From Paenibacillus sp. FSL H7-0331 (GTDB taxonomy: Bacteria; Bacillota; Bacilli; Paenibacillales; NBRC-103111), in NCBI RefSeq assembly GCF_001956045.1, contig NZ_MRTH01000011.1, positions 62,001 through 126,000 of the forward strand: a stretch of DNA of 64,000 bases, in the 5' to 3' direction. The notes beneath the pieces are model-generated. The model was not told the origin of the DNA, searched no databases, and saw only the letters and a list, made by a program, of their open reading frames with translations. Positions 43,775 to 55,028 of this stretch are shown in pieces. The position numbers were made by a program, and so were the translations under genes. The stretch's first letter is position 1; every line of letters begins with the position of its first letter.

Positions 43775-44935
43775 ATGAATATCCATGAGTATCAAGGCAA
43801 ACAGTTGCTGAAGCAATACGGAGTTGCCGTCCCTAATGGGAAGGTTGCTTTTACAGTGGAAGAAGCGGTTGAGGCTGCGCAACAACTCGGAACTCCAGTC
43901 GTTGTCGTTAAGGCACAGATTCATGCAGGCGGACGCGGTAAAGCAGGCGGCGTTAAAGTAGCCAAAGGCTTGGACGAGGTTCGTACATATGCAGAACAGA
44001 TCCTGGGCAAAGTTCTGGTTACTCATCAGACAGGTCCCGAGGGTAAAGAAGTCAAGCGTCTCTTAATTGAAGAAGGCTGTGACATTAAAAAAGAGTACTA
44101 TATCGGGGTCGTTGTTGACCGTGAAACTGGACGCGTTGTAATGATGGCGTCTGAAGAAGGCGGCACAGAGATCGAAGAAGTAGCTGAGCATTCCCCTGAA
44201 AAAATCTTTAAAGAAGTTATTGATCCAGCTATCGGATTGCAAGCATTCCAGGCACGTAAGCTTGCTTATGCAATCAAGATTCCTAATGAATTAGTTAATA
44301 AAGCCGTGAAATTCATGGTTGCCTTATACACTGCGTTTGTTGATAAAGATTGCTCCATTGCAGAAATCAATCCGTTAGTAGTAACAGGTAGCGGAGATGT
44401 GATGGCACTTGATGCTAAGCTTAATTTTGATTCCAATGCTTTGTACCGTCACAAAGATATTTTGGAGCTTCGTGACCTCGAAGAAGAAGACGAGAAGGAA
44501 ATTCAGGCTTCCAAATATGATCTGAGCTATATTGCTCTAGAAGGAAACATCGGTTGTATGGTCAATGGTGCAGGTCTTGCCATGGCAACAATGGATATTA
44601 TTAAATATTACGGCGGAAATCCGGCCAACTTCCTGGACGTAGGGGGCGGTGCAACAACGGAGAAGGTTACAGAAGCTTTCAAAATCATCCTTTCCGACGA
44701 AGCAGTTAAGGGTATTTTTGTAAATATTTTCGGTGGTATTATGAAATGTGATATTATCGCCAATGGTGTTGTTGAAGCTGCCAAGCAATTAGGCTTGACG
44801 CGTCCGCTTGTGGTTCGTTTGGAAGGTACTAATGTTGAGCTCGGCAAAAAAATCTTGAATGAATCCGGTTTGAATATCGTAACAGCTGACTCGATGGCGG
44901 ATGGTGCGCAAAAAATCGTGGCTCTGGTTTCCTAA
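43775..44935 (+). CDS. sucC: Succinyl-CoA ligase (ADP-forming) subunit beta
   Basis: A 386-residue ATP-grasp subunit of the TCA cycle enzyme that makes ATP from succinyl-CoA. It begins [20 protein letters not shown], has the [12 protein letters not shown] segment, [18 protein letters not shown] and [18 protein letters not shown], all typical. AGGAGG lies about 10 nt before the ATG. Forms an operon with sucD, 37 nt downstream. Confidence 0.98.
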   Translation: MNIHEYQGKQLLKQYGVAVPNGKVAFTVEEAVEAAQQLGTPVVVVKAQIHAGGRGKAGGVKVAKGLDEVRTYAEQILGKVLVTHQTGPEGKEVKRLLIEEGCDIKKEYYIGVVVDRETGRVVMMASEEGGTEIEEVAEHSPEKIFKEVIDPAIGLQAFQARKLAYAIKIPNELVNKAVKFMVALYTAFVDKDCSIAEINPLVVTGSGDVMALDAKLNFDSNALYRHKDILELRDLEEEDEKEIQASKYDLSYIALEGNIGCMVNGAGLAMATMDIIKYYGGNPANFLDVGGGATTEKVTEAFKIILSDEAVKGIFVNIFGGIMKCDIIANGVVEAAKQLGLTRPLVVRLEGTNVELGKKILNESGLNIVTADSMADGAQKIVALVS

Positions 44936-44972
44936 TCATAATTAATTAATCAAGGGATGTGACCTATACCAA

Positions 44973-45902
44973 ATGAGTATTTTAGTAAATAAGGATACAA
45001 AAGTTATCACTCAAGGGATCACTGGCTCCGTAGGTATGTTCCACACTAAAGGTGGTCTTGATTACGGAACACAAATGGTAGGCGGTGTAACACCGGGTAA
45101 GGGCGGAACGAAGATTGATATCGAATTGGAAAATGGCACTACCGCTTCCCTTCCTGTATTTAATACTGTAGTTGAAGCTCAAAAAGCAACAGGCGCGACA
45201 GTTTCCGTTATTTATGTACCTCCTGCTTTTGCAGCAGATGCTATATTGGAAGCTATCGATGCTGAGCTTGAATTGGTTATTTGTATCACTGAAGGTATTC
45301 CGGTACTGGACATGGTAAAAGTAGCACGTTACCTGGAAGGCAAGAAAACTCGCTTAATCGGTCCTAACTGCCCAGGCGTAATTACACCAGGTGAATGCAA
45401 AATTGGAATCATGCCAGGATACATCCATACACCAGGTCACGTAGGCGTTGTTTCCCGTAGTGGAACATTGACTTACGAGGCTGTTCATCAATTGACAACA
45501 CGTGGCATTGGTCAATCGTCAGCTGTTGGTATCGGTGGAGACCCTGTAAAAGGTTCCGAGTTCATTGATATTTTACGATTGTTCAATGACGATCCAGATA
45601 CGTATGCCGTTATCATGATTGGTGAAATCGGTGGAACAGCTGAAGAAGAAGCAGCTGAATGGATCGCGGCTAATATGACGAAACCGGTAGTAGGCTTCAT
45701 CGGTGGTCAAACTGCTCCTCCAGGAAAAAGAATGGGCCATGCTGGTGCAATCATTTCCGGTGGTAAAGGCACAGCAGCTGAAAAAGTAGCAACAATGGAG
45801 CGCTGCGGACTTAAAGTAGCCCCAACCCCTTCTGAAATGGGTTCTACTTTAGTCAGTGTTTTGGAAGAAAAAGGGCTTTTGGAAAAATGCATCACTAAAT
45901 AA
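44973..45902 (+). CDS. sucD: Succinyl-CoA ligase (ADP-forming) subunit alpha
   Basis: A 309-residue CoA-binding subunit with the phosphohistidine site H256 in GHAGAII. It begins [19 protein letters not shown] and has [20 protein letters not shown] and [10 protein letters not shown], as in all SucD proteins. Works with sucC and is followed by a strong terminator. Confidence 0.98.
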   Translation: MSILVNKDTKVITQGITGSVGMFHTKGGLDYGTQMVGGVTPGKGGTKIDIELENGTTASLPVFNTVVEAQKATGATVSVIYVPPAFAADAILEAIDAELELVICITEGIPVLDMVKVARYLEGKKTRLIGPNCPGVITPGECKIGIMPGYIHTPGHVGVVSRSGTLTYEAVHQLTTRGIGQSSAVGIGGDPVKGSEFIDILRLFNDDPDTYAVIMIGEIGGTAEEEAAEWIAANMTKPVVGFIGGQTAPPGKRMGHAGAIISGGKGTAAEKVATMERCGLKVAPTPSEMGSTLVSVLEEKGLLEKCITK

Positions 45903-45920
45903 ATATCGATTAATAGGCAA

Positions 45921-45961
45921 GAAGCCTTCTACTCCCTAACGGGATTAGGAGGCTTTTTTTA
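45921..45961 (+). terminator. Intrinsic terminator after sucD
   Basis: AAGCCT...AGGCTT stem with an inner CCTAA/TTAGG pairing and CGGG loop, followed by TTTTTTT. Confidence 0.8.
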
Positions 45962-46010
45962 TATACCAAACAGACCAAAAGTTGTTCTCAATGGAGGAGT
46001 GATATATACT

Positions 46011-47114
46011 ATGGACAATCGAACCCTACTTATCATGCTGCATCAAACCGATGCGATAGGCTGGAAAACCATTTTACGAATCGTCAGTCTTTTTTCTGAA
46101 TTGATTGAGGCTGTGCATGTAACTTCTGCTGATTGGCTGCAGTTGGGACTTACGGAAGCTAGAGCAAATGCGGTTGCAAAAGCTTTTATGGAAGCAACAA
46201 CAGAGCGAGTAGAGACCGTAATGGAAAAGTATCGAAGCAGACAAATTGAGATTATTACGATATTTGATGATAATTACCCCTATTTATTGAAGCAAACGGC
46301 TGAGCCGCCTTGGGTTCTTTATGTTCGAGGACGTTTAGAATTATTAAATTCGCCAAGTATAGGAATAGTAGGAACACGAAATCCGACTGTATATGGCCGT
46401 AAAATCGCAGAGCAATTTTCTGAAGAGCTGTCTGCGGCAAATGTATGCGTGATCAGCGGATTAGCTAGAGGGATTGACAGTTCAGCACATGTGGGTGCTC
46501 TTCGCCAAAAAGGCGGTACGATCGCAGTGTTGGGATGTGGCATAGATCACATTTATCCCCCTGAGAACAAGTCGCTTTATATGACGATAGCCGAGCAAGG
46601 CTTGCTGGTAAGTGAATACCCGCTTAACACTAAATCACATCCCGGGATGTTTCCCAAGCGAAATCGGATTATTGCTGGCTTGAGTTTTGGCATAGTTGTA
46701 GTAGAAGCAGCTCTCAAAAGCGGTTCACTCATTACAGCAGACCAGGCTTTGGAAGAATCACGTGACGTGTTTGCGATTCCAGGCCCTGTGTCTTCACCCA
46801 AAAGCCAAGGTACTCTCGCTCTTATTAAGCAAGGTGCCAAGCTTGTCAGCTGTGTGGATGATATATTGGAGGAATACCGTCATCGGATAACATCAGACCC
46901 GACAAGACATAGTAAGCATGAACAAGAAGAACAGCCAAAGCTGACAGTAGATGAACAAATCATTACCGAGCTTCTGCAGCAGAGGCCCTTAAGTATTGAT
47001 GAACTGCTAATGGGAAGTCAATTTACCTTTGGACATTTGCACGCAGTTCTGTTAAATTTACTATTGACTAAGCGCGTGGAACAATTACCAGGTTCTCTAT
47101 ACGCTATTTGTTAA
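46011..47114 (+). CDS. dprA: DNA processing protein DprA
   Basis: A 367-residue protein that binds incoming single-stranded DNA and loads RecA in natural transformation. The Rossmann-like core has [42 protein letters not shown] and [12 protein letters not shown], and a small C-terminal winged helix follows. The ATG at 46011 has GGAGGAGTG upstream; the GTG at 45999 overlaps that site. The order sucD-dprA-topA is conserved in Bacillus. Confidence 0.96.
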   Translation: MDNRTLLIMLHQTDAIGWKTILRIVSLFSELIEAVHVTSADWLQLGLTEARANAVAKAFMEATTERVETVMEKYRSRQIEIITIFDDNYPYLLKQTAEPPWVLYVRGRLELLNSPSIGIVGTRNPTVYGRKIAEQFSEELSAANVCVISGLARGIDSSAHVGALRQKGGTIAVLGCGIDHIYPPENKSLYMTIAEQGLLVSEYPLNTKSHPGMFPKRNRIIAGLSFGIVVVEAALKSGSLITADQALEESRDVFAIPGPVSSPKSQGTLALIKQGAKLVSCVDDILEEYRHRITSDPTRHSKHEQEEQPKLTVDEQIITELLQQRPLSIDELLMGSQFTFGHLHAVLLNLLLTKRVEQLPGSLYAIC

Positions 47115-47149
47115 ATATATATATCAAAATTGAGGGGGGAAGGACGCTT

Positions 47150-49234
47150 ATGGCAGATTCTTTAGTCATTGTGGAGTCACCCGCAAAAGCAAAAACAATC
47201 GGCAAGTACTTAGGCAGCAAGTTTATTGTAAAAGCATCAATGGGCCATATACGTGATCTTCCGAAAAGCCAAATTGGTGTTGAAATAAATAATAATTTTG
47301 AACCTAAATACATTACGATCCGCGGAAAAGGCTCAATTCTTAAAGAACTTAAAGATGCCCGAAAAAAAGTGAAAAGAGTTTATCTCGCAGCTGACCCGGA
47401 TCGTGAAGGTGAAGCGATCGCTTGGCATCTGGCGCATTATTTGGAATTGGATGAAGCAGAAGAATGCCGAGTTGTATTTAATGAAATAACCAAACAGGCA
47501 GTAAAGGATGCTTTTAAAACACCACGTAAGATCGATCTTGATCTTGTTAATGCCCAACAGGCCAGACGTATTCTGGATCGTCTTGTCGGTTACAAAATCA
47601 GTCCGCTGCTTTGGAAAAAAGTCAAAAAGGGTTTGTCAGCCGGACGGGTTCAATCTGTAGCCGTAAAGCTTATTTATGATCGTGAAAATGAAGTAAAAGC
47701 TTTTGTTCCAGAAGAATATTGGTCCATTACCGCAAAACTTCTAGCCGGAACCAGCGAGTTTGAAGCCAAGTTCCATAGTATACATGGTGAAAAGAAAGAA
47801 CTGAATAATGAGCAAGAAGTGAATGAAATCCTAAAAGGCTTAGAGAAAGCCAAATATGTGATTCAAGAGGTTAAAGAAAAAGAGCGCTTGCGTAATCCAT
47901 CGCCTCCTTTTATCACGAGCTCCTTACAGCAGGAAGCTGCCCGCAAGCTGAACTTCCGTGCATCCAAAACGATGTCAGTAGCTCAACAATTATATGAAGG
48001 CATTGAGCTTGGGAGCGAAGGCACAGTCGGTTTAATTACTTATATGCGTACCGACTCAACAAGAGTTTCACCTATTGCTCAAGAAGAAGCCAAGGATTTT
48101 ATTGTGAATAAATATGGGGATGCTTTTTATCCGGAAACCCCCCGTGTATATATCAAGAAAGCAGCTAATGCTCAGGATGCGCATGAAGCGATTCGTCCCA
48201 GCTCTATTTTACGGGAACCTGATCAAATGAAAGAGCACCTGAGCCGTGATCAGCATCGTTTATATAAGCTTGTCTGGGAACGATTTGTAGCTAGCCAAAT
48301 GGCTTCAGCCATTCTTGATACAATGACAGTGGATATCTCGGCAGGAGATGCTGTGTTTCGTGCAGCAGGGTCCAAAATGAAATTTGCTGGTTTTATGAAA
48401 GTATATGTTGAAGGAAACGATGATGGTACGACAGAAGAAGACAAGCTGCTCCCTCCATTGCAAAAGGGAGATAAGCTGAAGAAGAACCAGCTTGAGCCCA
48501 AACAGCACTTTACACAGCCCCCACCGCGATATACGGAAGCACGTTTGGTAAAGGCGCTGGAGGAGATGGGAATCGGTCGGCCAAGTACATATGCACCGAC
48601 ACTGGAAACGATTCAGAAGCGCGGCTATGTGGCGATTGATGAGAAGAAGTTCGTTCCTACGGAGCTTGGTGAACTGGTTATCCAGCAAATGATTGAGTAT
48701 TTCCCAGAGATCCTGGATATCGAATTTACGGCTCACATGGAAGGTGAGCTTGATAATGTTGAAGGCGGGACAGAGAACTGGGTCAAGGTACTTGGAGATT
48801 TCTATGAATCCTTCGAAAAGCGGCTTGTGTTTGCCGAAGAAGAAATGGAAAAAATTGAAATCAAGGATGAAGTTTCAGATGAAATTTGTGAAAAATGTGG
48901 ACTTCATCTCGTATATAAAATGGGGCGATTTGGTAAGTTTCTTGCTTGCTCGGGATTCCCTGACTGTCGGAATACGAAACCAATCGTGAAGGACATCGGT
49001 GTTATCTGTCCAACCTGTAAGGTGGGTCATATCATTGAACGCCGCAGTAAAAAGGGTAGAATTTTTTATGGCTGTGATCAATATCCTGCCTGTGAATTCG
49101 TATCCTGGGATAAGCCGGTAGAGCAGCCTTGCCCCAAATGCGGCTCTATGCTGATCGAAAAAAGAAACAAGAACGGTGTATTCCATCAATGTGTTCAATG
49201 TGATTTTAAAGAAGAGATTCAGGAAAATGATTAA
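47150..49234 (+). CDS. topA: DNA topoisomerase I
   Basis: A 694-residue type IA topoisomerase that relaxes negative supercoils. It begins [21 protein letters not shown] with the Toprim domain ([13 protein letters not shown]), has catalytic Y298 in [12 protein letters not shown], and ends with three Cys4 zinc-ribbon units (CEKCG, CPTCK, CPKCG). GAGGGGGGAAGG precedes the ATG at 47150; the frame extension to 47108 is not family-like. Confidence 0.98.
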   Translation: MADSLVIVESPAKAKTIGKYLGSKFIVKASMGHIRDLPKSQIGVEINNNFEPKYITIRGKGSILKELKDARKKVKRVYLAADPDREGEAIAWHLAHYLELDEAEECRVVFNEITKQAVKDAFKTPRKIDLDLVNAQQARRILDRLVGYKISPLLWKKVKKGLSAGRVQSVAVKLIYDRENEVKAFVPEEYWSITAKLLAGTSEFEAKFHSIHGEKKELNNEQEVNEILKGLEKAKYVIQEVKEKERLRNPSPPFITSSLQQEAARKLNFRASKTMSVAQQLYEGIELGSEGTVGLITYMRTDSTRVSPIAQEEAKDFIVNKYGDAFYPETPRVYIKKAANAQDAHEAIRPSSILREPDQMKEHLSRDQHRLYKLVWERFVASQMASAILDTMTVDISAGDAVFRAAGSKMKFAGFMKVYVEGNDDGTTEEDKLLPPLQKGDKLKKNQLEPKQHFTQPPPRYTEARLVKALEEMGIGRPSTYAPTLETIQKRGYVAIDEKKFVPTELGELVIQQMIEYFPEILDIEFTAHMEGELDNVEGGTENWVKVLGDFYESFEKRLVFAEEEMEKIEIKDEVSDEICEKCGLHLVYKMGRFGKFLACSGFPDCRNTKPIVKDIGVICPTCKVGHIIERRSKKGRIFYGCDQYPACEFVSWDKPVEQPCPKCGSMLIEKRNKNGVFHQCVQCDFKEEIQEND

Positions 49235-49318
49235 TTAATCGCCATTCCCGGGAATGACTTAACTAAAAGTTAAGCTGGCGAATTCAATTTTCGAAGATAA
49301 TCTTAGGAGGATATGATT

Positions 49319-50641
49319 GTGTCAGAATTACCTAGTGTTACCGTAATCGGGGCTGGCTTGGCTGGCAGTGAAGCTGCATGGCAAATTGCTAATCAAGGTG
49401 TCCCTGTTATCCTATACGAAATGCGTCCTGTGAAGAAAACACCTGCACATATTTCAGATCAGTTTGCTGAATTAGTATGCAGCAATTCGCTTCGTGCGAA
49501 TGGACTTGCTAACGCTGTTGGTGTATTAAAGGAAGAAATGCGTCATCTTAATTCGTTGATTCTTCGTTGCGCCGACAAACATGCGGTTCCTGCTGGCGGG
49601 GCGCTGGCAGTGGATCGTGACGGTTTCTCAGGAGAAGTAACCTCCATGCTGCGCAATCATCCGTTGATTGAGGTGCGGAATGCGGAGCTGGAATCGCTGC
49701 CTGAGGGGATAACGGTGGTGGCAACGGGTCCGCTAACATCACCTGCACTTTCTGCACATTTGCAGCAGCTAATGGGGGAAGAGTATTTATATTTTTATGA
49801 TGCTGCTGCTCCTATTATCGAGAAGGATTCCATCGACATGAGCAAGGTATATCTGGCTTCGCGTTACGATAAAGGGGAAGCTGCTTATCTGAACTGTCCG
49901 ATGACTGAAGAAGAATTTAATGTGTTTCATGATGCTCTTGTTTCAGCTGAGGTAGCGCCGATCAAAGATTTTGAAAAAGAGATTTATTTTGAAGGTTGTA
50001 TGCCTATAGAGGTCATGTCACAAAGAGGCAAGCAAACGGCATTATTTGGCCCTATGAAGCCGGTAGGTTTGATCAATCCACATACGAATGAGCTTCCTTA
50101 TGCTGTCGTTCAATTGCGTCAAGATAATGCTGCAGGAACCCTATATAATATGGTAGGTTTTCAAACTCACTTAAAGTGGGGAGAGCAAAAACGGGTATTC
50201 TCATTAATCCCCGGATTGGAAAATGCCGAGTTTGTCCGTTACGGTGTCATGCATCGCAATACATTTATTAATTCTCCCAAGCTTCTGAAGCCAACCTATC
50301 AGTTCGTCAACAGGGACAATTTGTTTTTTGCGGGTCAGATGACCGGTGTTGAAGGTTACGTAGAATCTGCTGCTTCCGGATTAATAGCAGGAATAAATGC
50401 AGGGCGTTTTGCAAAGGGTAAAGAATGTGTGGTATTACCGCTGGATACGACACTGGGCAGCATGGCTAATTATATTACGACTGCTGATTTCAATCATTTT
50501 CAACCGATGAATGCCAACTTCGGACTTTTACCACCTTTGGGTGAACGATTTAAAAGTAAAAAGCTCAAAAATGAAAAAATAGCTCAACGTGCTATTGAGA
50601 AAATTCAGAATTTTTCACAAAACGAATACAATTTAACTTGA
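49319..50641 (+). CDS. trmFO: FADH2/folate-dependent tRNA (uracil-54-C5)-methyltransferase TrmFO
   Basis: A 440-residue flavoenzyme that makes ribothymidine 54 in tRNAs with methylenetetrahydrofolate as carbon donor. The FAD-binding [18 protein letters not shown] segment is at the N-terminus, and [21 protein letters not shown] and [17 protein letters not shown] are diagnostic. AGGAGG at 49305-49310 favours GTG 49319 (8 nt) over ATG 49313 (2 nt). Confidence 0.96.
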   Translation: MSELPSVTVIGAGLAGSEAAWQIANQGVPVILYEMRPVKKTPAHISDQFAELVCSNSLRANGLANAVGVLKEEMRHLNSLILRCADKHAVPAGGALAVDRDGFSGEVTSMLRNHPLIEVRNAELESLPEGITVVATGPLTSPALSAHLQQLMGEEYLYFYDAAAPIIEKDSIDMSKVYLASRYDKGEAAYLNCPMTEEEFNVFHDALVSAEVAPIKDFEKEIYFEGCMPIEVMSQRGKQTALFGPMKPVGLINPHTNELPYAVVQLRQDNAAGTLYNMVGFQTHLKWGEQKRVFSLIPGLENAEFVRYGVMHRNTFINSPKLLKPTYQFVNRDNLFFAGQMTGVEGYVESAASGLIAGINAGRFAKGKECVVLPLDTTLGSMANYITTADFNHFQPMNANFGLLPPLGERFKSKKLKNEKIAQRAIEKIQNFSQNEYNLT

Positions 50642-50807
50642 AACGAAAAGCGTTACTATGATAATATAAGTTTTGGGCTTAAATAAATAAGATAATATTG
50701 TGAATACATTAACCTCTTATCGCGGCTGCCTGATTTGTGCGACTCGATCGAGGTTTTTCTATTGTATGATCCCGGTATAAAGTTTACTTTTTGGAGGTAG
50801 GTTTTGG

Positions 50808-51353
50808 ATGGAGCAAACCTTTCATGCAACAACGATTTTTGCTATTAAGCATCAAGGTAAAGGTGCGATTGCCGGCGATGGGCAAGTAACTTTTGGCAAC
50901 AGCATGGTCATGAAGAATTCAGCAAAAAAAGTGAGAAGACTGTACCGTGGCAAAGTGGTAGCAGGTTTTGCAGGAAGTGTTGCGGATGCGATTACTTTGT
51001 TTGAAAAGTTCGAAGCCAAGCTTGAGGAGCATCAAGGCAATCTGCAACGGGCTGCTGTTGAGCTTGCCAAGGAATGGCGATCTGACCGTGTTCTGCGCAG
51101 GCTGGAAGCGATGATGATCGTAATGGATGCCAATTATGTTCTTTTGATCTCGGGTAATGGTGAAATTATTGAGCCTGATGACGGGATCTTGGCAATTGGT
51201 TCAGGTGGCTCTTTTGCGCTAGCGGCTGGACGTGCGCTTCATCGTTATGCATCTCATATGAGTGCCAAGGAAATTGCACAGGCTGCTCTAACCATGGCTG
51301 CTGAGATATGTGTGTTTACCAATCACAACATTATAGTGGAAGAAATCGAATAG
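50808..51353 (+). CDS. hslV: ATP-dependent protease subunit HslV (ClpQ)
   Basis: A 181-residue proteasome-like peptidase that forms the HslUV (ClpYQ) complex. [37 protein letters not shown] and [17 protein letters not shown] are conserved. The N-terminus reads [13 protein letters not shown]. subtilis ClpQ has a short extension with Ser2 that can serve as nucleophile, and E. coli HslV begins with the Thr directly. Here Met is followed by Glu, so the nucleophile would have to be exposed by cleavage before T8 or T9. GGAGGTAGG fits only the ATG at 50808 and no other in-frame start exists nearby. Confidence 0.95.
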   Translation: MEQTFHATTIFAIKHQGKGAIAGDGQVTFGNSMVMKNSAKKVRRLYRGKVVAGFAGSVADAITLFEKFEAKLEEHQGNLQRAAVELAKEWRSDRVLRRLEAMMIVMDANYVLLISGNGEIIEPDDGILAIGSGGSFALAAGRALHRYASHMSAKEIAQAALTMAAEICVFTNHNIIVEEIE

Positions 51354-51371
51354 GATGAGGGAGGTATTCTC

Positions 51372-52766
51372 TTGAAGCATACAGCTTTGACCCCCAGAGA
51401 GGTGGTCGCCAAGTTAGACCAGTACATTATAGGTCAAAAAAATGCCAAAAAATCGGTTGCCGTCGCTCTTCGTAATCGGTATCGTCGAAGCTTGCTCGAT
51501 GAATCCATAAAGAACGAAATCGTGCCTAAAAACATTTTAATGATTGGACCTACAGGAGTCGGTAAAACAGAGATCGCCAGACGTTTAGCCAAATTGGTCA
51601 ATGCTCCCTTTGTTAAAGTCGAAGCGACTAAATTTACAGAGGTTGGCTATGTTGGACGTGATGTCGAAGCGATGGTCAGAGATTTGGTTGAGACTTCGAT
51701 TCGCATTGTCAAAGCAGAGCGCACGGAAAAATTAAAAGATAAAGCGGAACAGCTGGCAAATGATCGGATTGTTTCTATTTTAATACCAGGAGCCAATAAG
51801 CAGAAAACACAAAGGAATCCTTTGGAAATGTTATTTGGCAATGCCGGAAACTCAGAGCCACAGGAACAAGAGGAAGACTATAATCTGATTTCCCGTAAGC
51901 AGGAGCTAAAGGAGCAGCTGCTGAAAGGTCTTCTTGAGGATAAGACGATAGAGATAGAAGTGGAAGATAGTGCACCAAATATGCTGGATATGTTATCGGG
52001 TCAGGGTAACGAGCAGTCTGGAATGAATATGCAGGAAATGTTTGGAAGCTTGATGCCCAAGAAAATGAAAAAGCGTAAGCTGACTATCAAGGAAGCCCGA
52101 AAAGTATTGACTCAGGAAGAAGCCCAAAAGCTGCTGGAAATGGATGAGGTCATACAGGAAGCGATTCTGCGTGTCGAACAGCTTGGGATTATATTCATAG
52201 ATGAAATCGATAAGATCTGCAGCTCCGGCCGCGGCAGCGGTCCTGATGTTTCACGGGAAGGTGTGCAGAGAGATATATTGCCTATCGTTGAAGGCTCGAC
52301 AGTGATGACTAAATATGGACCGGTTCAAACCGATTATATTCTCTTTATTGCTGCAGGTGCTTTTCATATTGCCAAACCGTCCGATTTAATTCCTGAACTT
52401 CAAGGAAGATTTCCAATTCGGGTGGAATTAAGCAGTTTAACCGAGCAGGACTTTATACTCATTTTAAAAGAACCGCAGTATTCATTAACAAAGCAGTATA
52501 CGGCTCTTTTGGAAACTGAAGGCATCCATGTCAATTTTTCTGATGCTGCAATTGAAGAAATTGCTCGTATTGCTGCAGAGGTTAATCAAAACACAGACAA
52601 TATCGGAGCCAGACGTTTACACACGATACTCGAAAAATTACTGGAGGATCTGTCCTTCGAAGCTCCGGAGATCACTCTTGAACAAATTCTCATTACTCCG
52701 GAATATGTAAGAGAGAAGCTTTCGGATATTGTCCAAAACCGAGATTTAAGCCAATACATTTTATAA
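51372..52766 (+). CDS. hslU: ATP-dependent protease ATPase subunit HslU (ClpY)
   Basis: A 464-residue AAA+ unfoldase. It begins with TTG at 51372 and [21 protein letters not shown], has Walker A GPTGVGKT at residues 59-66, an inserted I domain (about 140-240), Walker [11 protein letters not shown] and a C-terminal tail ending DLSQYIL, which docks into HslV. GGGAGG lies upstream. 18 nt separate it from hslV. Confidence 0.97.
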   Translation: MKHTALTPREVVAKLDQYIIGQKNAKKSVAVALRNRYRRSLLDESIKNEIVPKNILMIGPTGVGKTEIARRLAKLVNAPFVKVEATKFTEVGYVGRDVEAMVRDLVETSIRIVKAERTEKLKDKAEQLANDRIVSILIPGANKQKTQRNPLEMLFGNAGNSEPQEQEEDYNLISRKQELKEQLLKGLLEDKTIEIEVEDSAPNMLDMLSGQGNEQSGMNMQEMFGSLMPKKMKKRKLTIKEARKVLTQEEAQKLLEMDEVIQEAILRVEQLGIIFIDEIDKICSSGRGSGPDVSREGVQRDILPIVEGSTVMTKYGPVQTDYILFIAAGAFHIAKPSDLIPELQGRFPIRVELSSLTEQDFILILKEPQYSLTKQYTALLETEGIHVNFSDAAIEEIARIAAEVNQNTDNIGARRLHTILEKLLEDLSFEAPEITLEQILITPEYVREKLSDIVQNRDLSQYIL

Positions 52767-52805
52767 CCCTTATTATAACCGTTGGACGCACTGGGAGGCA
52801 GTTTC

Positions 52806-53579
52806 ATGACATTATTAGAAAAAACACGAACCTTGAACAGACTACTGCAAAAAGAAGCGGGGAACCCGGTCAGTTTTCTGAATATGGCTAGTGTGCTGAG
52901 TGACATTCTGCATGCCAATATATATGTAGTTAGTCGTAAGGGTAAAGTGCTCGGCAGAGCATTTGATACGGATGTTCAGGATGAAATATTGTCCGCAACC
53001 CTTGGAAGTGAGAACCGATTTCCGGACGAATATAATCAATTGCTGCTCAAAATCAACGAAACATCGTCAAATATGGGTGCGGATAGTGAATATCATGTTT
53101 TCGGGGAAGAGGCTTCCGCGGCTAACATCTTCATTACCATTGTACCTGTCATTGGGGGCGGCGAAAGATTAGGCACCTTGATTTTGACTCGCTGGAATCA
53201 TGCCTTTATCGATGACGACCTTATATTGGCTGAATATGGATCAACTGTAGTGGCAATGGAAATTCTGCACGAAAAAGCTGAGCAGATAGAGGTAGAAACT
53301 CGAAGTAAAGCGGTTGTACAGGTCGCTGTTGGTTCCTTATCGTTCAGTGAACTGGAAGCAGTCGAACATATTTTCGAACAGCTGGAAGGAAGTGAGGGGC
53401 TGCTTGTCGCAAGTAAAATAGCGGATCGTGTCGGAATTACAAGATCTGTGATTGTTAATGCGATGAGAAAGCTCGAAAGTGCCGGGGTAATTGAGACAAG
53501 ATCCTTAGGTATGAAAGGCACCTATATTCGTGTTCTTAATGATCAACTTATGACCGGATTGCAAAGTATAAAGTTATAG
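52806..53579 (+). CDS. codY: GTP-sensing transcriptional pleiotropic repressor CodY
   Basis: A 257-residue regulator that senses branched-chain amino acids and GTP and represses stationary-phase genes. It begins [20 protein letters not shown] with a GAF domain, and the C-terminal winged helix contains [28 protein letters not shown] (in part). GGGAGGCAG precedes the ATG at 52806; the upstream in-frame ATG at 52782 overlaps that region. The hslV-hslU-codY order is conserved, and a strong terminator separates codY from the flagellar operon. Confidence 0.97.
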   Translation: MTLLEKTRTLNRLLQKEAGNPVSFLNMASVLSDILHANIYVVSRKGKVLGRAFDTDVQDEILSATLGSENRFPDEYNQLLLKINETSSNMGADSEYHVFGEEASAANIFITIVPVIGGGERLGTLILTRWNHAFIDDDLILAEYGSTVVAMEILHEKAEQIEVETRSKAVVQVAVGSLSFSELEAVEHIFEQLEGSEGLLVASKIADRVGITRSVIVNAMRKLESAGVIETRSLGMKGTYIRVLNDQLMTGLQSIKL

Positions 53580-53596
53580 TTAAATTACAGGTTATA

Positions 53597-53626
53597 AGCC
53601 CTATATATAAAATATAGGGCTTTTTT
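53597..53626 (+). terminator. Intrinsic terminator after codY
   Basis: A perfect 10-bp stem, 53597-53606 with 53612-53621, 5-nt loop, and TTTTTT. Confidence 0.9.
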
Positions 53627-53799
53627 CTCATTGTAATAATTCCCAAATATCATCAATATAGTTATAGGTCTCTTTTACTATGATTATCAACGAAATTTGT
53701 TATATTTTATTTCGATTAATATGTCGAGAAAAGGAGGAATATGTATTAGACTTGTTGAATAGTACAATTTAACATTACCGAAAAAAGGTAGGAACAAAC

Positions 53800-54201
53800 A
53801 TGGATATTCTTAATAAAGCCGGCTTTAATCAAATGGAACGATCTTTGGATGCTGCAACTTTACGCCAGCGTGTCATCGCTGATAATGTAGCTAATGCAGA
53901 TACTCCCTACTTCAAAAAATCAGAGGTTCGTTTTGAAGAGCTACTGCAGCAGGAATTGAATGTGTCTTCTTTTGAAGGGTACAGAACGGATCCTAAACAT
54001 TTTTACATCGGGCGACCTGCCAGAGTAGAAGCACAGATTGTCAAAGACAAGCAATCGACGATCAATAACAATTTAAACAATGTGGATATTGATTCGGAGA
54101 TGTCTTTAATGGCTAAGAACCAACTTCGGTATAATGTGATGGTTCAACAGATCAGCAATGATATTAAAAAGGCAAGAACGGCAATTCAAGGGAGAGGGTA
54201 A
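53800..54201 (+). CDS. flgB: Flagellar basal body rod protein FlgB
   Basis: A 133-residue proximal rod protein. It has the N-terminal RVIADNVANADTPYFK motif (flagellar rod/hook family) and the C-terminal DSEMSLMAKNQLRYNVMVQQI helix. AAGGTAGGAA precedes the ATG. First gene of the fla/che-type operon; 173 nt of A/T-rich leader follow the codY terminator. Confidence 0.96.
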   Translation: MDILNKAGFNQMERSLDAATLRQRVIADNVANADTPYFKKSEVRFEELLQQELNVSSFEGYRTDPKHFYIGRPARVEAQIVKDKQSTINNNLNNVDIDSEMSLMAKNQLRYNVMVQQISNDIKKARTAIQGRG

Positions 54202-54204
54202 CCA

Positions 54205-54651
54205 ATGAAGCTTACGAACGGGTTTGATATTAGCTCCTCTGCATTAACGGCGCAACGTTTCCGAATGGATGTTATATCTTCTAACATTGCCAATGCTGAC
54301 TCAACGAGAGCTAAACTAGTCAACGGAAAATGGGTACCTTATCAAAGGAAGCTGGTTACTATTGAGCCAAAGAAACCTTCGTTTGAGCAAGCTCTCCAAA
54401 ATGCACAAACCAATGCCGCTGGAGAAGGGGTTAAAGTGACACAAATTATTGAGGATACTTCTCCCTTTAAGCAAGTTTACAACCCAACGCATCCCGACGC
54501 AGACGAGAACGGATTTTTAATGATGCCCAATGTTGACGTGCTTAAGGAAATGGTAGATATGATTTCTGCTTCCCGTTCTTATGAGGCCAACGTAACTGCA
54601 CTCAATGCATCCAAATCATTGATCGCAAAAGCGTTGGAGATAGGCAGATAA
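54205..54651 (+). CDS. flgC: Flagellar basal body rod protein FlgC
   Basis: A 148-residue rod protein with the DVISSNIANADSTRAK N-terminal motif and the VDVLKEMVDMISASRSYEANVTALNASKSL C-terminus (in part). It lies 3 nt behind flgB, with the ribosome binding site inside the flgB end. Confidence 0.97.
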   Translation: MKLTNGFDISSSALTAQRFRMDVISSNIANADSTRAKLVNGKWVPYQRKLVTIEPKKPSFEQALQNAQTNAAGEGVKVTQIIEDTSPFKQVYNPTHPDADENGFLMMPNVDVLKEMVDMISASRSYEANVTALNASKSLIAKALEIGR

Positions 54652-54681
54652 CAATTATTTTAATAGAAAGGGGACTTCACC

Positions 54682-54984
54682 ATGGTAGAAAAAATGGGGC
54701 TCCAGCCTTTACAAGCCATCATTCCTCAATCTGCTGCTAAAGGCTTGAGTGCGTCGGAAGTGACCGATCAGTTTGGAAGCTTTTTATCGGATGCAATTAC
54801 CAAGCTCAATACTCAGCAGCAGCAGGTCGATCAGTTAAATGATAAATTTGCCAAAGGAGAGATCTCTGATGTACATCAGTTGATAATCGCTTCGGAGAAG
54901 GCATCCCTTGGATTAGAGCTGACGGTACAATTACGTAACAAAGTGATTGATGCATATCAGGAAGTCATGAGGATGCAAGTATAA
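54682..54984 (+). CDS. fliE: Flagellar hook-basal body complex protein FliE
   Basis: A 100-residue protein that joins the MS ring to the rod. The C-terminal DVHQLIIASEKASLGLELTVQLRNKVIDAYQEVMRMQ pattern (shown as DVHQLIIASEKA and VIDAYQEVMRMQV) is diagnostic. AAAGGGGAC precedes the ATG. Confidence 0.96.
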   Translation: MVEKMGLQPLQAIIPQSAAKGLSASEVTDQFGSFLSDAITKLNTQQQQVDQLNDKFAKGEISDVHQLIIASEKASLGLELTVQLRNKVIDAYQEVMRMQV

Positions 54985-55028
54985 AAGCACTTTGAATCTT
55001 AGCTTGAGTCTTTAGATGGGGTGGAAGA

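Noticed and set aside
43570..43788. 72-codon + strand ORF in the sucC leader
   Set aside because: It has no ribosome binding site, no family resemblance, and runs into the sucC start in another frame.
50720..50760. Possible terminator between trmFO and hslV
   Set aside because: Only a weak interrupted pairing precedes a TTTTT run; not convincing enough to list.
53741..53782. Mini-ORFs (ATG TAT TAG, then a TTG frame of six codons) behind an AAAGGAGG in the flgB leader
   Set aside because: The spacing from AGGAGG to the ATG is only 3 nt and the peptides are trivial; more likely chance or leader remnant.
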